Below the pieces are notes generated by a model. The model saw only the letters and a program-made list of their open reading frames with translations, did not search any database and had not been told where the DNA came from. A DNA stretch of 7,362 bases, from positions 1 through 7,362 of the forward strand of contig CAMDGP010000106.1 of the NCBI GenBank assembly GCA_945897765.1, read 5' to 3'. Below, piece by piece: positions 1 to 5,856 of the stretch (positions within the stretch are counted from its first letter, which is position 1; every line of letters begins with the position of its first letter). Both the position numbers and the translations under genes were made by a program. The stretch comes from Chitinophaga pinensis (GTDB lineage Bacteria > Bacteroidota > Bacteroidia > Flavobacteriales_D > Crocinitomicaceae).

Positions 1-1884
1 CGCAATTTATTAGTTTTAATTGCTCGTTTGCTGGCCTTGACTTTTTTAATCTTAGCATTTGCACAACCTTCATTTAACGATTCAACAGCGAAGAATTCAG
101 TTGGGAAAAATGTTGTAGCCATTTACATCGATAATTCATTTTCGATGAGCGCCAAAGGAACCGAAGGAGAATTACTTTCGGAAGCGCGCGAAATGGTGCG
201 AAGAATTATTTCAAATGCGCCAATAGAAACTGGTTTTTTACTCAACACCAATAAATTAGATGGAATTGAGCAGCGAATTGTGAGTAAAATGGAAGCCGTT
301 GAATACCTTGATAAAATCACCTATTCGCCATTGACGCGCAAAACAGATGAAGTAATCAACTGGCAAAGAAACTTCTTAAAAAAAGAAAACGAAGAGCAAC
401 AACGAATTGGTAAACAACAATTTGTAGTGTTATCCGATTTTCAAAAAAACACTTTTTCAACCGAGCAATTAAAAGCAGACGACAAAAATAGTTATTTCCC
501 GATTCAACTAATTCCACAAAAAATCGAAAATGTAACGATTGATTCGATTTGGTTTTCAAACCCATTTCATAAAAAAGGTGATCCAAACGAATTGTTTATT
601 CAATTGAGAAATTACGCTGATAAAGATGCCTTGAACATGGAGTTACATCTTGAATTGGGTCAATCAAAAAGAGATATGTTCATTGATGTGCCGGCCAATA
701 AAAAAGTGCAAACTAGCTTTCAATTTACCGAAACCGAAATTGGATTCAAAACAGGAAAATTAACGATTAACGACAAACAGCTTTTTTGGGACGACGATTT
801 TTATTTTTCATACAACGTAGCCAAAAAATCGAATGTTTTAATTATAAATGGAAAAGATGCGTCGGCAGACGTTCAGAAAGTATTTAATGTCGAACCATTT
901 TATGAAACGAAGTCTATTTCTGAATTTGAATTTTCTAAAGATTATCTAAACGCAGCCAACTTGCTTGTTTTAAATGGTTTGAATGAAATTCCTTCTGGTT
1001 TAATTAGTGAAATTATTGATTTCTCAGTAGATGGTGGAAGTGTTTTTGTTTTACCTGGAAAGAACCTTCAAAAAAATGATTACGCTAATTTATTGCGTGA
1101 ATTGAATCTTCCGAGTATTGGGACAGTTTCAAATTCTGGATTAAAAATCAATAAAATCCAATACAAAGATCCATTTTTTAAGGGCGTTTTTGAAAAAGAA
1201 AATGAAAACTTAAACGTTCCAAGTATTTCAAAAGCATACAGCGTGAGTCAAATGCGCCAATCTACAGCTTTCACGTTAATCGAATTGAAAAACGGCGAGC
1301 CACTTTTAGTGCGTTCCATTCAAAATGCCTATTTATTTTTAAGTTCACTGCAAGCTGATTTCAGTAATTTCAGTTCAAATGCTTTATTTCCAACGATTTT
1401 ATTGAGAGCAGGAGAATTGTCAATTAGATCTTATCCCCTATTTTCAATGATTGGAAAAGAAAGTAAAATTCCCGTTTTTGAAGAAATTCAAAATGATAAT
1501 CCCTTAAAATTGGAAAGTAAATCCATTGAATTTATTCCTTTGATTCAAAAAATAGGAAATCGTTCTTATCTTTCAATTTCTGGAATGGAAGCAGTTGAGA
1601 AACTAAAACCAGGAAACTATTCGATTGTAAATGATGGAATTATTGGCAATTTAGCTTTGAATTACGATCGAAGTGAATCGAATAATTCATTGATGGAAAA
1701 AGCGGAAATCATTGAAGCCTTTGCTTCTCAAGGAATAAAAAATTGTAATTTTAGCACTATTCAAGACGGACAAAGCAAGAGCCCAATTGCAATTGATGAA
1801 CCAGCGAAATTCTGGAGAATTCTTTTGCTTTTGAGTTTACTTTTCATTCTGTTTGAAATAGTATTATTAAAGTTCTGGAAATAG
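1..1884 (+). CDS. BatA-like vWA-domain membrane protein, 5' partial
   Basis: The reading frame is open from base 1, so the true start lies upstream; the TTG at 28 is internal to a membrane helix and is not a start. The 627 visible residues open with a hydrophobic helix (residues 1-23, RNLLVLIARLLAL then FLILAFAQP). This matches the second helix of the BatA N-terminal double-transmembrane domain of Bacteroidota, so roughly 55-60 residues are probably missing. A von Willebrand A-like domain follows, with MIDAS residues D44-x-S46-x-S48 (IDNSFSM) and a later LSDFQ strand near residue 146. A long periplasmic region and a C-terminal membrane helix (about 605-625) ending in KFWK complete it. The role of this family is not firmly known; a periplasmic protein-interaction scaffold anchored in the inner membrane is an inference. 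It is followed after 6 bp by the dihydroorotase-like gene, so the two are probably co-transcribed. The family call is solid, the function open. Confidence 0.88.
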   Translation, partial: RNLLVLIARLLALTFLILAFAQPSFNDSTAKNSVGKNVVAIYIDNSFSMSAKGTEGELLSEAREMVRRIISNAPIETGFLLNTNKLDGIEQRIVSKMEAVEYLDKITYSPLTRKTDEVINWQRNFLKKENEEQQRIGKQQFVVLSDFQKNTFSTEQLKADDKNSYFPIQLIPQKIENVTIDSIWFSNPFHKKGDPNELFIQLRNYADKDALNMELHLELGQSKRDMFIDVPANKKVQTSFQFTETEIGFKTGKLTINDKQLFWDDDFYFSYNVAKKSNVLIINGKDASADVQKVFNVEPFYETKSISEFEFSKDYLNAANLLVLNGLNEIPSGLISEIIDFSVDGGSVFVLPGKNLQKNDYANLLRELNLPSIGTVSNSGLKINKIQYKDPFFKGVFEKENENLNVPSISKAYSVSQMRQSTAFTLIELKNGEPLLVRSIQNAYLFLSSLQADFSNFSSNALFPTILLRAGELSIRSYPLFSMIGKESKIPVFEEIQNDNPLKLESKSIEFIPLIQKIGNRSYLSISGMEAVEKLKPGNYSIVNDGIIGNLALNYDRSESNNSLMEKAEIIEAFASQGIKNCNFSTIQDGQSKSPIAIDEPAKFWRILLLLSLLFILFEIVLLKFWK

Positions 1885-1890
1885 AAAAAA

Positions 1891-3150
1891 ATGAAACTAC
1901 TTTTAAAAAGCGCCAAAATCCTTGACAAAAGCTCTGAATTTGACAATCAAATCAAAGATGTTTTGATCAACAATGGAAAATTTGAAAAAATAGAAAATTC
2001 AATTTCTGACGACGAAGCACTTGTTATTGAATCAGATAACTTACACTTATCACAAGGTTGGGTGGATTTAAAAGCAGATTTTTGCGACCCTGGATTTGAG
2101 CACAAAGAAACCATTCATTCAGGCTTAGACCAAGCTGCTTTCGGAGGATTTACGCACGTTTGTATTTTACCAACTACTCAACCAATTGTCGATGGAAAAT
2201 CACAAGTTGAATATATGTTGAGTAAAGCATCCAATCACGCAGTAACCATCCATCCGATTGGAGCAATTACAAAAGGACTGAAAGGTGAAGAATTGGCAGA
2301 AATGTACGATTTATTCCAAAGTGGAGTTCGTTTGTATTCAGATGATTTGAATCCAGTTAGTGCAGGAATTATGTACCGTGCTTTGCTTTATACTAAAAAC
2401 TTTGGTGGTAGAGTGATTGCTTTTTCGCGTGATTATTCTTTGTCAGGGAAAGGCATGGTAAACGAGGGAACAGCTTCAACCAAAACAGGTTTGAAAGCAG
2501 ACCCAAGCATTGCTGAAATTATTCAAGTTGAACGCAATTTACGTTTGGTTGAATACGTTGACGGAACCATCCATTTAACAGGAATTTCGTGTGCAGAAAG
2601 TGTTGAATTGATTCGTGAAGCTAAGAAAAAAGGACTAAAAGTTACCGCTGATGTTAATCTGATGAATTTGTTATTTACGGAGCAAAATATGTTGGAGTTT
2701 GATTCAATTATGAAAGTTATGCCTGTGCTTAGAACAGAAAATGACCGCATGGAATTGTGGCACGGCTTGATGGACGGAACCCTAGATACCGTTGTTTCAG
2801 ACCACCGTCCAATGGATCAGGAAGAAAAAGAATTGGAATTTGACAACGCAAGTTTTGGAGCTTTTCAATTGCAAACTTTATTTGGAGCTTTGAATCGCAC
2901 CATGCACATTGATTTAGCGAAGTTTGTCAATAGCGTTTCTCACAATTCAAGAAATATTGCACAAATTAATATTCACCCAATTTCTGTTGGTAATCAGGTA
3001 GATATCACTGTTTTTGACCCAAGTTTAAATTGGGAATTAAACCAAGAAAATTTACTTTCGCTACATCTGTATAATCCGTTTTTTGGAGAGAAATTAACAG
3101 GAAAAATCATCGCAATTGTGAACGGTGGTAAATCAATCATTCAAAATTAA
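1891..3150 (+). CDS. Dihydroorotase-like amidohydrolase pseudoenzyme (PyrC'/PyrX type)
   Basis: This 419-residue protein has the length and layout of a class I dihydroorotase. Family landmarks are the DPGFEHKE segment (66-73), the GGFT turn (85-88), SDD (150-152), the NEG motif (191-193), the ESVELIREAK helix (236-245), the DGTLDTVVSDH strand (295-305) and FGAFQLQT (322-329). Compared from memory with Bacillus and Aquifex dihydroorotases, the active site is gone. HxH is K61-A-D63, the substrate Arg is C65, the substrate Asn of the PNT motif is T95, the two later metal His are F178 and G231, the Asn of NPPLR is M277, and the catalytic-loop His of DHAPH is M308. Only the Asp residues at 151/152 and 304 remain. 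It is therefore very unlikely to hydrolyse dihydroorotate, although automatic pipelines would name it pyrC. The reading frame is intact, so it is maintained as a protein. By analogy with Pseudomonas PyrC' it may be structural, for example an aspartate transcarbamoylase partner; that is inference. The ATG follows an A-rich leader and lies 6 bp after the vWA gene. Confidence 0.9.
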   Translation: MKLLLKSAKILDKSSEFDNQIKDVLINNGKFEKIENSISDDEALVIESDNLHLSQGWVDLKADFCDPGFEHKETIHSGLDQAAFGGFTHVCILPTTQPIVDGKSQVEYMLSKASNHAVTIHPIGAITKGLKGEELAEMYDLFQSGVRLYSDDLNPVSAGIMYRALLYTKNFGGRVIAFSRDYSLSGKGMVNEGTASTKTGLKADPSIAEIIQVERNLRLVEYVDGTIHLTGISCAESVELIREAKKKGLKVTADVNLMNLLFTEQNMLEFDSIMKVMPVLRTENDRMELWHGLMDGTLDTVVSDHRPMDQEEKELEFDNASFGAFQLQTLFGALNRTMHIDLAKFVNSVSHNSRNIAQINIHPISVGNQVDITVFDPSLNWELNQENLLSLHLYNPFFGEKLTGKIIAIVNGGKSIIQN

Positions 3151-3154
3151 GACG

Positions 3155-3712
3155 GTGTCAAAAAGCTCATTCATAAAACAATTCTTCAAGGAAAAAAACA
3201 TGGTTGGTGCAATGGCGCCAAGTTCCCGTTTTTTAGCAGCTAAAATGCTGAATCACTTACCAATAAAAGAATCAAAAATCATCATTGAATTGGGTCCTGG
3301 AACAGGCGTTTTTACGGAGAAGATTATTGAAAAAATGGGTCGCGATACCCAATTAATCGTTGTGGAATTGAACGATACTTTTTTTGAAGCCTTGCAGAAA
3401 AAGATTGACCACAAAAACGTGCACTTAAAACACGGTTCAGCAATAGAAATCAGCAACTATTTGAAAGAGTTAGGCCCTGAAAAAGCGGACTTAATTATTT
3501 CTTCTTTACCCTTAGCAGTAATTCCATCAGAGATTCGACAACTTATACTATCAGAGGTTAAAACCCACCTGAACAAACAAGGACAATTCGTACAGTTCCA
3601 GTATTCGTTACAATCGTGCCGTGCCTTAAAAAAGATTTTCAGTTCTGTAAAATTGAATTATACACCGCTCAACTTCCCTCCTGCTTTTATCTATACATGT
3701 TATAATAAATAG
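3155..3712 (+). CDS. PmtA-like SAM-dependent methyltransferase (phospholipid N-methyltransferase family)
   Basis: This is a class I Rossmann-fold methyltransferase of 185 residues if it starts at the GTG at 3155. Motif I is ELGPGTG (45-51), the acidic end of strand 2 is VVELN (69-73), and motif IV is ISSLPL (115-120). The N-terminal VGAMAPSS (17-24) and the C-terminal NFPPAFIY (173-180) are hallmarks of the bacterial PmtA-like family rather than of KsgA/Erm rRNA methylases, whose motif I is similar. Known members methylate phosphatidylethanolamine; relatives act on other amine-headed lipids, so the substrate here is uncertain. The protein lacks membrane helices and would act at the inner face of the membrane. 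An upstream in-frame GTG at 3125 would overlap the preceding gene by 26 bases. I prefer 3155 because it gives a usual family N-terminus (MSKSSFIKQFF) and lies 4 bp after the preceding stop. No ATG occurs before codon 16, which would cut into the conserved region. It is likely the last gene of the operon that begins with the vWA gene. Confidence 0.85.
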   Translation: MSKSSFIKQFFKEKNMVGAMAPSSRFLAAKMLNHLPIKESKIIIELGPGTGVFTEKIIEKMGRDTQLIVVELNDTFFEALQKKIDHKNVHLKHGSAIEISNYLKELGPEKADLIISSLPLAVIPSEIRQLILSEVKTHLNKQGQFVQFQYSLQSCRALKKIFSSVKLNYTPLNFPPAFIYTCYNK

Positions 3713-3715
3713 TAG

Positions 3716-3744
3716 TTGTTACAGTTCTTTATAAAGTAATATCG
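3716..3744 (+). promoter_or_regulatory. Weak candidate Bacteroidota-type promoter before the NTF2-like gene
   Basis: TTG at 3716-3718 is separated by 18 bases from TAATATCG at 3737-3744, which can be compared with the Bacteroidota consensus TTG-N17-23-TAnnTTTG. The -7 box has two mismatches in its conserved half. It lies 8 bases before the ATG at 3753, which would leave almost no leader. Chance matches of this quality are common in AT-rich DNA, so this is only a candidate. Confidence 0.18.
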
Positions 3745-3752
3745 AAGATCTA

Positions 3753-4154
3753 ATGAAACCTTTACTAATCTTTCTCTTTTTGGGTATTTCACAAATGAAT
3801 TTCACCCAAAATATATCAACAGAACAAATCATTCAAAGTAATTTGGATGCTTATAATAACCGCGATTTAGAAAAATTTATGCCTTGGTTTTCGGAGGATG
3901 TTGAATTATACAATTTTAGCGAAATGAAATTGGTAGCAAGCGGAAAATCTGCGATTGAAAAATTGTACAAAGAGTTATTTGCAGCATCGCCCAATTTACA
4001 TTCAACTATTTTGAAGCGCATTGTTATTGAGAATAAAGTAATAGATCATGAAAGTATCGTTGGTAGGAAAGGTGCTTCAGATGTTTTGGAGATTGTAATG
4101 ATTTACGAGGTAAAAGATGGGAAAATCTTTAAAATGACTTCGATTAGGAAATAA
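3753..4154 (+). CDS. Exported NTF2/SnoaL-like family protein
   Basis: This 133-residue protein begins with a likely Sec signal peptide (MKPLLIFLFLGISQMNFTQN), probably cleaved near residues 18-20, which would place it in the periplasm. The remainder fits the small cone-shaped NTF2-like/SnoaL fold. An N-terminal helix carries SNLDAYNNRDLEKFMPWF (29-46), followed by EDVELYNF (48-55) and a GKSAIEKLYKELF helix (64-76). The sheet strands include IVIENKVIDHESIVGRKG (90-107) and IVMIYEVKDGKIFKM (114-128). The family ranges from enzymes such as ketosteroid isomerase to ligand-binding proteins with no known activity, and I cannot assign a substrate. It stands 40 bp after the methyltransferase gene in the same direction and may be read from that operon or from its own weak promoter. 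The family call is good; the export call rests on the N-terminus only. Confidence 0.82.
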   Translation: MKPLLIFLFLGISQMNFTQNISTEQIIQSNLDAYNNRDLEKFMPWFSEDVELYNFSEMKLVASGKSAIEKLYKELFAASPNLHSTILKRIVIENKVIDHESIVGRKGASDVLEIVMIYEVKDGKIFKMTSIRK

Positions 4155-4155
4155 T

Positions 4156-4185
4156 AACACTTGATGATGCTGTGTTTTATTTTTT
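4156..4185 (+). terminator. Weak candidate rho-independent terminator after the NTF2-like gene
   Basis: The pair AACAC (4156-4160) and GTGTT (4172-4176) can form a 5-bp stem with an 11-base loop, followed by a T-rich run to 4185. It begins one base after the stop codon of the NTF2-like gene. The stem is short and has only two G-C pairs, so this is a tentative call. If real, it separates that gene from the glycosyltransferase 30 bp downstream. Confidence 0.27.
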
Positions 4186-4214
4186 GCAAGTATCTTTAAA
4201 AAATAATTTATTTC

Positions 4215-4955
4215 ATGTTAAACGGTAAAAAAATAGGAATCGTCTTGCCTGCATATAATGCAGCCTCTACTTTAGAAAAAACGTATTTGGAAATTCCTTT
4301 CGATATAATTGATGAAGTTATTTTAGTAGATGACGCAAGTAAAGATAACACTTCTGAAATCGGTAAAAAACTCGGAATTAAACACATAATTCGACACGAA
4401 AAAAACAAAGGCTATGGTGGAAACCAAAAGTCATGTTATGCAAAGGCTTTAGAATTGAATATGGACATAATTATTATGTTACATCCTGATTATCAATACA
4501 CTCCAAAGTTAATACATTCAATTTCAAGTATTATTGCTTACGATGTTTATCCAGTAGTTCTTGCTTCTCGAATTCTAGGTAATGGTGCATTGAAAGGTGG
4601 AATGCCAATGTATAAATATGTTGCTAATCGCTTTTTAACCTTGAGTCAAAATATTTTAATGGGACAAAAACTTTCGGAATATCATTCAGGCTACCGTGCT
4701 TTTTCGAAAGAAATTTTCCGTAAAATAAATATTGAAAAAAACTCAGATGATTTTGTATTTGACAATCAAATGTTAGGACAAATTTTCTTTGCAGGATTCG
4801 AAATTGGTGAAATCACTTGTCCTACAAAATACTTCGATGAAGCATCCTCGATTAATTTCAAACGCTCTGTACAGTACGGATTAGGAGTTCTTGGTGTTTC
4901 CATAAAATATCGCCTTGCGAAGTGGAAGATTTATACTTCGAGTATTTTTAAGTAA
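4215..4955 (+). CDS. Family 2 glycosyltransferase (DPM1/polyprenyl-phosphate type)
   Basis: This is a GT-A fold glycosyltransferase of 246 residues. In order it shows the first strand IGIVLPAYNAA (7-17), the nucleotide-binding VDDAS (38-42), a KGYGGN loop (65-70), the metal-site region MLHPDYQYTP (88-97) where D92 stands in the usual DxDGQ position, SGYRAFS (158-164) and FVFDNQM (180-186). These are typical of the DPM1-like branch of family 2, which transfers sugars from nucleotide donors to lipid carriers or glycolipids. Unlike many DPM1/GtrB-type enzymes it has no C-terminal membrane helices, so it is probably cytoplasmic or only peripherally attached to the membrane. Donor and acceptor cannot be read from the sequence. 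The next gene, 132 bp downstream, makes a phospholipid-type bond, so a shared glycolipid or lipid-linked glycan is plausible but inferred. The ATG start fits the family N-terminus and has an AT-rich leader without a Shine-Dalgarno sequence. Confidence 0.9.
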   Translation: MLNGKKIGIVLPAYNAASTLEKTYLEIPFDIIDEVILVDDASKDNTSEIGKKLGIKHIIRHEKNKGYGGNQKSCYAKALELNMDIIIMLHPDYQYTPKLIHSISSIIAYDVYPVVLASRILGNGALKGGMPMYKYVANRFLTLSQNILMGQKLSEYHSGYRAFSKEIFRKINIEKNSDDFVFDNQMLGQIFFAGFEIGEITCPTKYFDEASSINFKRSVQYGLGVLGVSIKYRLAKWKIYTSSIFK

Positions 4956-5087
4956 TTCAAAAAATATCTTTTTAATCGCAAATATCGACATGGTTTACGG
5001 CTTTAAAAATTGCTCCAAACTAAGTTTAACACTAAATAGTAAGAAGTTTCTAAACATTGAGCCTATTCATGTGTTAGCTAAGAGTTC

Positions 5088-5855
5088 ATGTCAAAACTTC
5101 CTCAAGAGAATAAATTCCTCGACTTATCAGACTACGGTCGTCCAATTGCACGTTTAATTGCTCAGGCACTTAAAAACACACGATTCACTCCTATCGACGT
5201 TACAATTTCTTTTGTGATTGCTGGTTTACTAGCTATCATTTCAATTATTTACGAAAACTATTGGATTGCAGGTTTTTTCCTAGTGCTAAAATCCATCTTG
5301 GATGCTGCTGATGGTGAACTTGCACGCATTAAAAACACACCGTCATACACGGGTCGTTTTCTGGATTCAATTTGTGATATCGTGTTGAATTTCATTCTCC
5401 TGATGGTAATTACCCAAGTAAGCGAAACCTCATTTTGCCTTGGGATTTTGGCTTTTATCTGTTTACAATTACAAGGAACACTTTACAATTATTACTATGC
5501 GATACTTCGCGCTCAATCAAATGGTGATACAACAAGTCGTATTTTTGAAAATGAAATTCCAATAGCTTTTCCAGGAGAAAAACAAAGAAATGTTACCTTT
5601 ATGTACCAACTTTATCGTTTGTTGTATGGTGGATTCGATAAATTCATTTACACGTTCGACCCTTTAGTATCCAATCAAAAGACCAATCCTAATTGGCTAA
5701 TGACCTTTCTTTCCATATTTGGTTTAGGATTTCAATTATTACTGATAGGTTTTCTTCTAATTGCAGGTCTAAAAATATACGTATCCTTGATTCTAATTGG
5801 TCTAACTGCTTTACTGCCAATCATTATTATGGTTCGCAGATTAAGATTGAATTGA
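5088..5855 (+). CDS. CDP-alcohol phosphatidyltransferase family protein
   Basis: This is an integral membrane enzyme of 255 residues with the complete CDP-alcohol phosphatidyltransferase signature. D72-xx-D75-G76-xx-A79-R80 is followed by eight residues, then G89-xxx-D93-xxx-D97. The four Asp bind the metal ions and CDP, and D97 serves as the catalytic base in characterised members. Hydrophobic segments lie near 36-53, 58-71, 95-111, 113-130, 205-226 and 228-248, giving the six-helix layout of the family. A polar insertion of about 65 residues (140-205) lies between helices 4 and 5, longer than in minimal members such as PgsA. The enzyme joins an alcohol to a CDP-activated lipid or alcohol with release of CMP. 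The alcohol (glycerol phosphate, serine, inositol or other) cannot be decided here. The gene shares direction with the glycosyltransferase upstream, and its stop is one base from the stop of the opposing phosphatase gene. Confidence 0.9.
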   Translation: MSKLPQENKFLDLSDYGRPIARLIAQALKNTRFTPIDVTISFVIAGLLAIISIIYENYWIAGFFLVLKSILDAADGELARIKNTPSYTGRFLDSICDIVLNFILLMVITQVSETSFCLGILAFICLQLQGTLYNYYYAILRAQSNGDTTSRIFENEIPIAFPGEKQRNVTFMYQLYRLLYGGFDKFIYTFDPLVSNQKTNPNWLMTFLSIFGLGFQLLLIGFLLIAGLKIYVSLILIGLTALLPIIIMVRRLRLN

Positions 5856-5856
5856 A

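Noticed and set aside
2523..2750. Minus-strand open frame of 75 codons inside the dihydroorotase-like gene
   Set aside because: It is a shadow of a strongly conserved coding region on the opposite strand; the same applies to the other minus-strand frames at 123-320, 356-586, 1761-1946, 3253-3456 and 4208-4408.
1891..3150. Annotation as functional dihydroorotase pyrC
   Set aside because: The metal-binding and substrate-binding residues are replaced throughout, so the catalytic name would mislead.
3155..3712. Annotation as KsgA/Erm rRNA adenine dimethyltransferase
   Set aside because: Motif I is similar, but the protein is too short, motif IV is SSLPL rather than NLPY, and VGAMAPSS and PPAFIY point to the PmtA-like family.
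4191..4198. TATCTTTA as a -7 promoter box for the glycosyltransferase
   Set aside because: It matches seven of eight consensus positions, but no TTG element occurs 17-23 bases upstream. A promoter may still lie here.
4956..5087. The 132-bp gap, with TAAGTTTA at 5021-5028 resembling a -7 box and an inverted pair GTTTA/TAAAC (5024-5028 and 5051-5055)
   Set aside because: No TTG lies at a suitable distance from the -7-like box, and a 5-bp A/T-rich pair with a 22-base loop is expected by chance. No RNA gene or riboswitch fold is evident.
4915..5157. Open frame of 80 codons across the gap between the glycosyltransferase and CDP-alcohol phosphatidyltransferase genes
   Set aside because: It overlaps the ends of both well-supported genes in another frame, and its composition (Ser, Asn and Lys runs) resembles no family I know.
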